Source: Kappaphycus alvarezii
Taxonomy: Eukaryota; Rhodophyta; Florideophyceae; Gigartinales; Solieriaceae
Reading direction: 5' to 3'
Assembly (NCBI GenBank): GCA_002205965.3
Contig: NADL03000471.1
Span: forward strand, 248,001 to 312,000
DNA: 64,000 nt
Under the pieces are notes generated by a model, which saw only the letters and a list, made by a program, of their open reading frames with translations, had not been told where the DNA came from and did not search any database. How positions within the stretch are numbered: the first letter of the stretch is position 1; every line of letters begins with the position of its first letter. A program made the position numbers and the translations under genes. Of the stretch, positions 53,648 through 64,000 are shown in pieces.

Positions 53648-54754
53648 GGGGAAAATGTGGGATGATTTAATATTTGAAAGATATAGTCGGTTGTAGCCCG
53701 GAATATCCTACAGGGAGCCCAGTAATACCTCTGAAATTACTGCAGGCCGACGCTGCTGTAATGCAGCTTTAATTTAATTGTGCAGTAGCTTGACAACCAC
53801 AGTGTTGCTGTCGGACACTGTGTACTGAAAATTTAACTTGAGCCAAGAAGTATTGCAGGGCTACAGTACGGACGATGGCACGGGAGAAATGTTGGGGGCT
53901 TTACTACTGTTGAGAATATTTTTAATCCACCGGGAAAGAGGAGAGGAGGGGTAACCACAATTCTTTGGGAACCCCGCGAACATCGAATACACAAGGCAAT
54001 CGAGTAGTGCATCAAGCCTCGCCGTGGACCACGACTGCAGGTGGAAAAAATTTAAGCAGAGGCCTTAAAGAGCCCTCGAATTGCAGGCCACTAATCCGAG
54101 AAGTCTCATCGCAAAATACACCTCCGTAACCTTCTAAACTGAAGCTCCGTAGGTCACCCGGAAAAAAAGGACAGGAGTTGGACTCGTCGAAGGAAAAAAT
54201 GTAGGACGACAGGGATAGGAAACGAGGCCCTGCAACTACCTCATAATCTCAGGGATATCCAGGAAGTTTTCGTAGTATTTTGGTGGGATAACAGTTTCAC
54301 CAATTAAAAGAGGTGACTGCGAAAAAAAATAATCAAAATTTCACGAAAAGTGACCCTTCCGAGTCGAACATTTGCTACACCCACAACTGTACTACAGTAC
54401 ACTGCGTATTATAGTATACTGTATACAGTACTATAGGACCCAGAACTTTGAAAGGGCCGGCTTATGTGAGGTGCTACGTGGTGTAAGATAACGCCCCAGG
54501 AGGGGCAAGCCGGTCAAGCTGTAAGGGACCATCAAAGAGTTTGAATAATGTGCTCAACATAACATACTATGTATGGTTACTATGCAGTAGGCTATTGTGA
54601 AGTAAGTTCTGTTCGAATTTGGCTAACGCTGTACAGTATTTCGGAATTACAATTACGCGCGGTACGAATCAGTGCCACATACTTTACCCTGTAGGATCTT
54701 ACGGGCCTCAACAGACCATATCTTTCAAATATTAAATAACCGCAAATTAACCAC
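53648..54754. mobile_element. 1.1-kb non-autonomous transposon with long inverted ends
   Basis: Left end 53648-53715 and right end 54687-54754 are complementary over about 65 bp; the inner 50 bp, including ATTTAATATTTGAAAGATAT and CCTACAGGG, match with few differences. The outermost ~18 bp are more diverged. No long coding frame lies inside. Autonomous partner and target duplication are not identified. Confidence 0.7.
54385..54435. repeat. GTAC/TATAC-rich palindromic cluster
   Basis: ACTACAGTACACTG...TATACTGTATACAGTAC inside the 1.1-kb element. Confidence 0.6.
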
Positions 54755-56760
54755 TTTATCCTTTGGCGCCAAGAATTAAAATTTAATTACTCGAATTACT
54801 CGAATACAGTGCAATATGTGCCAAGCACAACGAAAATTGTGATTTGGTATTGCAGAAGATACCTTTTCCTGACTAACGTGATTAATTGAATATTTTAGTC
54901 GCCTATATAAACGGTAGTCGAGATGAGTTGTGGCCTCAATCTTGCCTCCTCTCGACTAAAAACAAAAGGCATCACTACCACCACCCCGATATCTCCAAAT
55001 CACCAAACAAAGAATCAGAAACCCAACCACAAGAAGACCAAACCAGTAACATCGCCTTTACTTCCGTCATGTGAAGCAGTGGCGTCCCTTGTCTCCTTGG
55101 ACTGAAGGTGTGTGTACCAAAATTTAAGATGAAATATCCAGTGAGCTGCAAGTGTGCCTGGTCTCTGTGGACGGGTGGCGTTTAGCTGACGGGCTGCTCT
55201 TCGCCTGTGTTTGGCACCACTGGAAGAATAGCCTATACGAAATCGTAGAGCTGTGCTTAGTTTTACGCGTATCTAGCAGTTGAGTTAGTAAAAATGAAAA
55301 AAGAAAAAAAGAAGAAAAGAAAAAGCTAAAAAACGAATAAAAACCCGTGAAGCCCCCCAAGCTATCTTCCTTCCAGTATACGAAGAAAAAGTGCTATTAA
55401 AGTACTTAACGAGAACCGCAGTATGCATTATACGCGCGGGATATTGGAAAATGTGCCTCGGCGTTGGTTCTGCCATGTTTCTGTACGTGCACTGGTCGGT
55501 TTGAGATGAGACTGCTCAGAGTCAATAAATACAGAGCCGCTGCGCTCGGACGGGATAAAGCACAGTAACACGACATCGATCCTTTTTCGCAATGGACACA
55601 TCACCTGGAATTAATCAACCCTATTAAGCACAGTAAGCAGAATATTCATGAACATATTCACAATGATGCTGTGCCGTAAGTAGCAATTAATTAAAGCTTT
55701 CGAGTATATTGAAGCCTATTATACTTTCATATCATGCGTGGAATCAACTAGGGGTATCTTACGATAGCTAATGAATCAAAGGATGCACCAATACTACAAA
55801 AATAGAGAGATGAAAATAAAATTCGGAAAATGTGGGGGGAAAGTGGGTTAAAGCTCATAAATGGTGTCAAATCTGGTTCAAGTCAGCCATGGTCTAATTT
55901 CATGACCAGTTTTGGAAAATATAAAATATAAAGATGAAATTGGGCTCAATAAATGCCGGAATAGATAAAAAGCTTGACAAAAAATACTTCGAGAAATGCT
56001 CTTTTCAAATTTCTAAAATTGGCCAGGTTTTTGTTCTCAGCACTGTACTTGTCTCAGACAGAGAGATTGAGAACTTAAACCAAAGATCCGCGTAGGCTTT
56101 TTAAGGAAGTTTTACACCACTTCTGGAGTTTTGACATAAGGAATATCACCGGAAATACCAGATCGACAAGCTTCCAAGGTGTGCCCGAAGGTACTTTAAG
56201 GCAAGCATAATATAAACTGATGGAAAAATTGGTGTAAAAGGATGTCAGTTGATAAGAAGCCTGATTTCTTAGAGTTGTTCTTGATGTTCAAGAGCATAAA
56301 GAAAGGAATTGGTACTTGATTATTTTCCGGTACATTAACAGTTTCAGTCCCCTTCGTAGGGTCTTTAATCTTGAGATTATCGTAAACCAAGCAGAAGCAG
56401 ACCTATGAAATGTACTTTACCAGAATTTAATCCAAGCAGGATACATTAGAATTATTAGAAATTTTACTGCGTGATAAAACCGTAGTAGGCTTTATGTTAA
56501 GCTGAAATTAGCAAGAAATGTATCGAAACTGGTTAATTCGATATTTGTTTAACGTAAAAATAAATGTAGTCATACTAATCTCATAAAAGTACCATTTTAG
56601 GTGTTAAGGCCTCGGAGATACCATAAGCAAATAATTTTTTCAGATGGAGCGTATTTCAGTTTTTCCACCTCCGTTGCCACTGCATATGGAATACAATGAT
56701 TGGGATAGCGATATGTTTTGAAAAATCGTTGGGGATTATTGGAAAGCGCTATAGTTCCTC
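54755..56760. other. AT-rich, no recognised gene
   Basis: The base composition becomes clearly AT-rich here. Short frames at 54886-55105 and 56196-56390 match nothing. Confidence 0.45.
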
Positions 56761-56784
56761 TCTTTTCAAACCTATGATTGTCAG

Positions 56785-56965
56785 GTCGTACTAAGAAAAT
56801 CCCTAATCATCTCGAAAATATCGTAATAAAACTGCCTCCTTCATTGCAGCGCTTAAAGCCATGTACTCAGCCTCTCAGCTCCTCCAGTAGACAGGACCGC
56901 TGTGATATACTTCTCAGATCTCCTACTTACACGCGATGTATGCAGCATAAAAATGAATTCAGATT
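56785..56965 (-). pseudogene. copia RNase H fragment
   Basis: E-F-I-F-M-L-H, then after a ~10-bp insertion E-A-E-Y-M-A-L-S-A-A-M-K-E-A-V, the diagnostic S-T-E-A-E-Y-x-A-L block of copia RNase H, followed by R-Y-F-R-D-D-stop. Confidence 0.7.
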
Positions 56966-58499
56966 TCGAGCGACGGTTACTGTGATCTACGGACGGGTAA
57001 GAATCGAAACCACTCTCCAAACTAATAGTAGTCGGTTTATACTCCTTGGATCTCAGAAACAGTTTCAGTCCAACAGTTACATGTAGATACCTGCATATGT
57101 GCTTACGTGATGTCCAGTTTTACTATGAGAAGTTTGACTCTTGTAGCCTGAGGGCGCCTATTGGGAATGAAATATCAGGCATTGTGCAAATAGTTGCATA
57201 CATTGACGAACCAAAACACTCTAATATCGGCTTTGAAGAGAACTATTCTTTTATTCGCGTTTTAAGCCATCGAGAAGGACAAAATAGGGGATTCAATAGG
57301 CTTACAGGTTCCCATATTGAATCTCTCTAGACTTTTCTGGAGATATTTACGGTATTGCAATGCGCAACGGGGAGCCGTTTCTGTTTAGTTACAGCATTTC
57401 CTCATTTTAGAGCAAAAAAAAATGCACAGAAACTAAGACTTACAGGGTATCCACTAACCATATTTATCTCTGAGAAACCTGAAATGATGTTGCAAAGCTC
57501 ACCGATGGCAAGGAGAAGGATGATTTATTTGACAACTGAGTGGTGTAATTTTCTCCGGGTTGTAAGGCTGGACCGAGATCAAGGGAATGTTAGAATCTTG
57601 CGAGGAATAGATTTAAAAGAACCGAGGATACCAGGGCAAAACCTATAAAATGATATATAGAAATGAACCAGAAGCGGTGAGTATTTCCTCTGGAGAGTAG
57701 GGTGTTTCACGAACTACAACTTTTAAGGTCTTATTTGTATGCAGGTCAAGTAAATATCACAGAAGAACAACAAAGAGGGTAATATAATAACAGGTAGAGA
57801 ATGAAAAAATAGGTGGGACACAGGGGATTAAATATGACTGTATTCAAAGAGTTTTCAAGGAGCTGAAGAATCGTAAGTTGGGAGTCAAGTTCGGAGCCGT
57901 TGTCGGGGTGGCTTTTTAATCAGGGCCGTAGTGATCAGATAGATATGAATGCTGGTAAGCTAGTTTAGCAATATGGACGACTCGAAGGGTAACTAATTGT
58001 TAGCCAGGAATAAATATAAAAGTTAGAGATGAGTTCGGTCGACAATTGGCCCAATGAGTGACTTTCGCATGCAAAAATATTGGATTCAAGTTGGAGGCAG
58101 AGTGATACCGACCACACGCCATTTAGCCGACTCAGTTAAGTGAGAGTACTAAGATCATTGCTAGTTGACTTTCAAAAAAATTCATTTCCTTTAAAGTACA
58201 TTACAGGACCTGGTGCTAGCAGTGAGCGAACTTTTCTAAAACTTTGATAAAGAAAAGACCATAAAAATCAGCTCTAACTGTAGCAGCACAGTACGAGTAC
58301 TGATTGTGCTACAAGTTAGTGCGTTTGTGACAGTGAAAAGGAACGATTGTCTCGATTACAACTAATAATCAGCCAGGAAAATGACGAAATGATTCTGTTT
58401 GAGTTATATAGAATCTGGAACCGAGTTCTTTATTGGAATTTGACGCCTCTTGTGCAGATCAAGTCGTTATTTATTTGATAGAAACAAACTCCAAAATTA

Positions 58500-58600
58500 A
58501 AAGAAATCATAAACTTTAGAGTAGTACCAGACCTTTTGAACCTGCTTTAACCCGAACAGAGCATTTCTCAAACGGCACGTACTGTGTTAACGCATCATTG
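58500..58600 (-). pseudogene. copia reverse transcriptase fragment
   Basis: C-R-L-R-N-A-L-F-G-L-K-Q then V-W-Y-Y-S-K-V-Y-D-F-F on one frame, matching the conserved S-L-Y-G-L-K-Q-A-P-R-x-W motif. Confidence 0.7.
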
Positions 58601-59599
58601 AACGTATTTCTCTGGCTATATCACATAAAGCCGCTCACCGTATTACCCATTTCAAAATGTCTACTTAAAATCTTCGTGATGAACCACCAAACGCGACTGA
58701 GCACCAACAGCAAAATGGAACCTAAGCGACCCAAATCTGCAAACAGGTACAAAAGTTTACAAAAAATTTAACCTTTTGGTTTCAGGAAATCCTTTGCTGA
58801 GATATTTGGCACTAGGACGGTCAATTGAGCTGCGAAAAATCCGCATTATGCGTTGTAAGAGACATCTACTGTGAAACAATTATTTTTTACCAGGAAAATC
58901 TTCTGTATGATCCCACAGGTTAATTTGAGGCAACTATTCCATTTCATTACATTTAGTGTCCTTAAAATCTCTGCAATTTGGCAAAGATAAGGATTGTTAT
59001 GTATTTTAATCCTCTCCACACGACGCAATTTTGACATGTGCATGTCAAATAGGTGGTTTGAACCAATCGGGACTGTTCTGCTACATTTTGGGTATTTGTA
59101 ACCATCAAATCCTGAATTTCATCACCACTGCTGGTCTCGTCACCATTAATGTTATCTACAATATTATTGTGTTCAGAAAAATGAAAATGATCTATAAATA
59201 ATCCTGAGTGAGTTGTGGTGCTGGTTTCTTTCATGTAGATGAGTCTCTGAGAATATCATAGTGCTGTGTCTGCTTGAGGAAGATTGGATTGAACGTTTAC
59301 TTATAAAAATGTCCGAAATGGAATTGACTCAATAGTTCCATTTCTGTCGAAGGATCAAACAAGATAAACCTTTGACACCATAATGTACGGCATTAATAGG
59401 CAATTTTTAGATTTGGAGTTAAAATTTTGAGCTGGGCATTCAATTTACGCTGGCGTATGCGATGGATCCAAACGTATTGACATTTGCAAGTGTCCGAATA
59501 ATTTTAGTGAACGGAGTCTCGTTCGAAACGAATTTACTGAGACAACTGTTGCGAATTCAAACGGCTGAATTAAAGGATTATGCCCAGAAATACCGGTTC

Positions 59600-59965
59600 A
59601 ATTGTACTCGAAATAACATAGTTGTGGCCATTTAAACGATGTTACGATTCTTTGGCTTTGCGATTATCAATTTAAGAGGTGTAAAGAATGCTGATATGAT
59701 GTACTATACCATCCATGTGCGAAAACTTCTCTACTTTCTGACCTCTTTATTCAACTGCATTTTCACCAAGCAGGTTTCTGAGCTTAGTGTTGAACTGGTT
59801 TTACACTATGATCCTGAACTCCGTAAATTTCTCTACAATTGTGCTCTTTCTTTTCAAGAATTAAAAGAAGGGACTTGCGCGGTACTCAATAAAAAAGGTT
59901 AAAGTAAGACGCCACTCCCTTGTAAAAATTGGTGTGCACATGTAATGTGGACCAATTAGAGCAGT
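59600..59965 (-). pseudogene. copia integrase fragments
   Basis: K-R-T-S-K-L-L-stop-L-V-H-I-T-C-A-H (59930-59970) corresponds to the usual L-x-L-V-H-x-D-V-C-G-P, with the catalytic Asp replaced by Thr. G-I-V-H-H-I-S-I-L-Y-T-S at 59650-59700 corresponds to the G-I-x-H-x-x-S-x-P-Y-T-P stretch before the catalytic Glu. Confidence 0.55.
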
Positions 59966-60016
59966 TTTGAGGTTCTTTTGATAATTCAGGGGAATTAAAA
60001 ACAGTCATTTCCATCT

Positions 60017-60271
60017 TCATTTTACATGGCATGAGTCCAATAGAGGATTCACAGTGTACCCTTCTTTTGTTAGCTTTTTGACGGATAATATATTACAAGA
60101 TACCTCTTGGACATTACATAAATACCTAATTTCTGTAGGGATCATGATGAAATCATTCTGTAGCAATACAATTACTGTACCTATATTATTACAGGTTACA
60201 ATTCTCCCGTCAGCCAATCGGAACACATGTTGAGTGGCTTTATGTAGAGCATAAAACATGTCAAGATTCAT
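60017..60271 (-). pseudogene. copia protease / pre-integrase segment
   Basis: R-L-A-D-G-R-I-V, G-T-V-I-V-L-L, Y-L-C-N-V-Q-E-V-S-C-N-I-L-S-V-K-K-L-T and K-E-G-Y-T-V match the conserved stretch between protease and integrase in copia polyproteins. It is open for 85 codons, unlike its surroundings. The active-site loop upstream is not seen. Confidence 0.75.
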
Positions 60272-60619
60272 GCTCAGGTGGTTCGAGAAGCTGGGATAAG
60301 TAACTCGATGAGAATTTATTGTCTTGGATCTACACCTATGCCCCTCCCTGTTGACAAGAAATATATGCCCTGTTCCTAGACCACTACTTTCCTGCTTAGT
60401 ACTTTCAGTTTCAAAATTTACGGAGTTTCTACTCGGCGCAAGCTTACGGCACCTCCTTCCCTAGTACCTTGATTATAAACAATAAAGACAGGCACCATGC
60501 ACTTTTATCTTTCCAGTGCCTCCATTTCCTTCAGGAGCAGCGAATGTAGCTTTTTCCGTGTCCCGTATCCACGTGTACCTGCTATCATTGCTCTTTTGAT
60601 GAGCGTTCTCTTGAAGCGG

Positions 60620-63600
60620 TTTGTTTTTGACTTCTACCAACGATAGTTTCCATTCTCAGACTTCTAAAACAGCAAAAAAAGTTATTGAGCAATTTAAAAA
60701 GCTTTCAAGCAATGCAAATACAACATATTCGCTCCTAATCCTTGAACTAACCTCCTAAGGTTTTATGGCGATGATCTCAGATTGGGATACATGCTCAAGC
60801 ATGAAATCTCTTTAATTTATTCGAATGAGAAATAATTGGTTTCATAGAAATAATTTTTTCGAATTCGCAGACTCCTCGTTGATTGTTTCAAGCAGATGGA
60901 ATATTTAAGAGGCTGAACTAAACCACATATGAGGACCAAACAATCACTGCTGAGACAAGAAGTGATGATTCTACTAGCTTGTACGTCTTGCGTATCCGGG
61001 TTGACAGCTCGTTCCTCACAGCCTCCTGACTCAGTAGCATAGGAAGTTTGAGATGTCAGATTTCTCTCAAAAGAAGTATCACACGCAAGCTTTTTTCAGA
61101 ATTAGAAACAAAAAGTATTCCAAAATCGGATTTTTTTGCAATAAAACTTTGGAGTAAGGACTAGCTTGTATCCCTTGCAGTCGGCTGAAGCTATGAAGCT
61201 AGGTCGGCCCATAAAATAACATAAATTGAGTTTAAAATTGGTGTCAAGTGGTCCTCACCGGAGTGAGGGACTGATTTTCAAGGAGTCTATCTTGATGTAA
61301 GTAGCCTGTCATTGGATTTCTGCATTTTTATTTTCGGGTAAATCACCATGTTCAGTCCCTTTAATTAGTTGGACGATAAATTAAAGTACGGCTTATACAT
61401 ATGCAATGCATTATAAAACTAAATTTTGGCCTCATTCAAAACTGACATGAGCAAGGATCAAATAAAATCAGAGAAGACATACTCGGAGCTTAAGACCGCA
61501 CGGCACTTTTCTGTATTAAAAATTTTCCAATAGGTACCGGATATATTGCCGCATTTTCAATTCAAGAAAATGATAACTTTAATACCTCAAACGCACGAGG
61601 ATGGTAAACTAATTTGGGCCCAGTTAAAAGAAGAATGTAGTGCTTCAAACGAGAAGATGTTAAACCGGGATGGACTGAATTATTGAGCGTATTGATGGTA
61701 TTAAATTTTAAATGAAAAATAGATGTTACAAATAAGACAGAAGAAATAATAACTTAAACAATATTGGGTTTCATTTATTATCAATAATTTTTTCGGTGGC
61801 CTCAAAATTATCTGTATATTTATGGTTAATTGAGAGATAACGGACGTTAAACTGATTTCATTTGCAACTGGTAACATTGGTGAGAAAATTTCTCCCAAAA
61901 GACGGTGATAAAGGCCATAGCAATTTATATACCTAACAGTGCTTCAGCGAGCATGATGTTGTAAAATATAGTCTTGGAATAAGTTTCTAGACTTTAAGAT
62001 TACTATGAATGTATGAATGTTGATAAAGCAGCCTGTTGATTGCTGAAAAAAGAAATTTAATGACTTGGACGAAAACTTTGCCAAGATATTGGAATTATGA
62101 GATTGAATAAACTTATGTGGCAGTCGTGTTTTACAGAAATCTAATATTAGAAAGATATAAGAGCTTAAAAGTGATTTCATCACATTTTAATATCGCATTT
62201 ATATTCTAATTTATTTCATTATCGAGTGGGAATACAATATTTTTGGTTCAATTTTGTAAACAGTCATCCTTTTTTTATTTATCTCAACATTATTCATTAG
62301 AACGGGATTCCAATCACTCTATAGTTATAGAAGAATCATGCTTAGGGAATTGAGGCTCTGATTATTTATGAATATTTAGTGTATTGTACAATGGTCACTG
62401 TGAGTGCCGAAAACATTGGGCCCGAAATGATGCTAGTCTAGGTTCTTTACAGAAGACAGTGTATCATGCCGAATCTGCGCATAATTTTTGAGAGAGAATG
62501 AAATATTTTTTAGTGAAGGAGAAAGAGAAAATCGAAAACGGTGCAAAATGAGTTAGGCGGCGTGCTTTTCTGCATAGATAAACGCCAATTAAATCGTTTT
62601 ATAGGGAGGTTACTAGGTGTAAAGAGGCAGAAGAAGGTCTTCGAGGAGAGATAGATTCGAAGGTTTGGTTCAAATGTTCGCGAACATGTTAAGATATGGA
62701 ACTTATTCGAGAAGATGACAGAACAGGAGTAAATGTGGTAATGAGATTATTTGGTCTCATTGAAATTTTCTATGGGGGCGACTGCAAGATTTCAAACGCC
62801 ACAGAATCTAATTGAATCAAGTAATCATTATGCAGAGGCTGAAGTCTGATCATAAAAATCAAATTTAGCCCAAGACCTCTTCTTCGCACTTATTATACAA
62901 TGTATAGATCATCTCGGCTCGTGTAAATAATAAATGCCTCGCAATATGTAGTAGTATTAGTAGTACCCTCTCGGACTGCTGTGCTGCCGAAAAATACCTC
63001 CCCTGGTAAACTCCGCACCATCTCCACCAATACCTACGAAGAAAAATAGTACAACCTCGACACATCTACCGTCTACAACAGCAGTTGCGCAGTTCTTTTC
63101 GGGCACAAAACACACAGGAACGGTCCAAAATAGCTCTCTTCACAACCACTTCACATATATACCATTCCAGGTCTGCTATTGCAAACTACCTATCGCTCTA
63201 TCTCCTTTACTGAACAGGAAACCATGTTCTCCAAAACATCTATTTGTACGCAATATCAACATTTTCGAGCACTACGCAAATCCCTTACAAGGCTTTTCAA
63301 ACTCGGGCTTAAATGCTACCGCTACAGTGAGGAGGGAAGTGCACGTAATGGGTTTTTTGAATCTTTGCATAATGGGTTTACATTGTGCAAACATTCAAAC
63401 TCCCTGACTTCGTGTAGACTTTGATTTGAGCCCTAACCTTCTTGAATTCGTTATAAAAAGAGCTTAGGTCGTATATGAATGAGAGTTGTATTGCAATTGG
63501 GAGTAATACCGTACTGCCACCGAGAGATCTAATTTTATCCATCTTTCCTCGATCTGATTTTTTTACATGGAAGCCCATTGTAAAGAGCAGGTATAGTGAG

Positions 63601-64000
63601 GGAAATATTAAAGAATGTCAAGTGGAATTGATCTCTGCACTGTATCAACACCTCAAACGCCCAAGGGCTTGTTGCCCGCACCGGTTGGCCCGCAACAAGG
63701 ACATGCTATTTTCATATTTGAAGACCACAAAATGGCCCAAATGTCAACCTAAGTCGTCTCTAACTTCGATTTTAACTATTTTGATGAAAACTAAGTTAAA
63801 AACCACACCTTAATAAGTAGTATAGACATAACTGACTACTATTTCTATCTAAATGGTCATTGGGGCCCAAGAATAAACGGCCACCCCAGTTTTGGCTCTG
63901 AAAATGACTTCTAAAACTCGCTTCTGTATTTGTCTGCCAGAGAAAGCTTTGGTGATCCCCAATATTATCTTCTAGGGTTCTACCTGTTTCACTTTCTGGC
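60620..64000. other. AT-rich, no recognised gene
   Basis: Only short frames. 63179-63424 and 63475-63813 (plus) are the longest, and neither resembles a known family. It probably continues as old repeat-derived DNA. Confidence 0.45.

Larger units (their letters stand above)
56760..60620 (-). mobile_element. Very old Ty1/copia relic in AT-rich DNA
   Basis: Minus-strand blocks in copia order: a gag-end knuckle-like C-x2-C region (about 60450-60520), a pre-integrase segment at 60017-60271, integrase near 59930-59960 and 59600-59690, a linker near 58980-59234, RT near 58510-58600 and RNase H near 56790-56960. All frames are heavily broken, and LTRs are not recognisable. Confidence 0.65.

Noticed and set aside
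55124-55476. Phe/Ser-rich frames
   Set aside because: They arise from an A/G-rich tract read in complement; low complexity without other coding signs.

Overview
The window is nuclear DNA from a microbial eukaryote. It has chromodomain Ty3/gypsy and Ty1/copia retrotransposons, a PIF/Harbinger transposon, a non-LTR reverse transcriptase relic and one apparently intact intronless gene for a GATA-finger/PB1 protein. That gene, with its W-R-x-G-P-D-G fingers, suggests an early-diverging fungus or fungus-like microbe, but the sequence alone does not fix the taxon. Almost everything else is decayed mobile DNA in which frames are still recognisable across scattered stops and frameshifts.

Layout. 1-231 is the end of a copia-type integrase, followed by a C2H2 finger relic. 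About 4.3-9.0 kb (minus) is a decayed Ty3/gypsy gag-pol. Convergent with it, at 2981-4261 (plus), is a broken open frame whose first 30 codons closely match the N-terminal tail of histone H3; this is the most unusual feature here. A 146-bp palindrome-bearing repeat brackets both (2160-2305 and 9028-9173). About 9.65-13.47 kb (plus) holds a probable DDE-type DNA transposon of a poorly described family with weak terminal inverted repeats. 13.68-14.69 kb holds a ~200-bp inverted repeat carrying two related coding pieces. 14.85-20.2 kb is gene-poor. 20.33-21.99 kb (minus) is the 3' part of a non-LTR retrotransposon, with a second copy of its tail at 42.5 kb.

23411-29666 (plus) is a full-length chromodomain Ty3/gypsy element with ~97% identical LTRs, a CCTAG target-site duplication, a primer-binding site matching initiator tRNA-Met and a polypurine tract. 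Several of its catalytic residues are mutated. About 30.9-41.8 kb (plus) is a second, older chromodomain Ty3 element whose 3' LTR is split by a nested Ty1/copia element on the minus strand (36052-41668).

The likely host gene is at 44923-46329 (minus): a 468-residue protein with two tandem GATA-finger modules and a C-terminal PB1 domain. 49420-53095 is a PIF/Harbinger transposon with inverted repeats, a TCA target duplication and two convergent genes. 53648-54754 is a ~1.1-kb non-autonomous element with ~65-bp inverted ends, and solitary sequences like its right end occur at five or six other places. From about 54.8 kb the DNA turns clearly AT-rich and contains a very old minus-strand Ty1/copia relic (about 56.8-60.6 kb). 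Short GTAC-rich palindromic clusters (TACAGTACTGTAC-like) recur through the window up to 54.4 kb.
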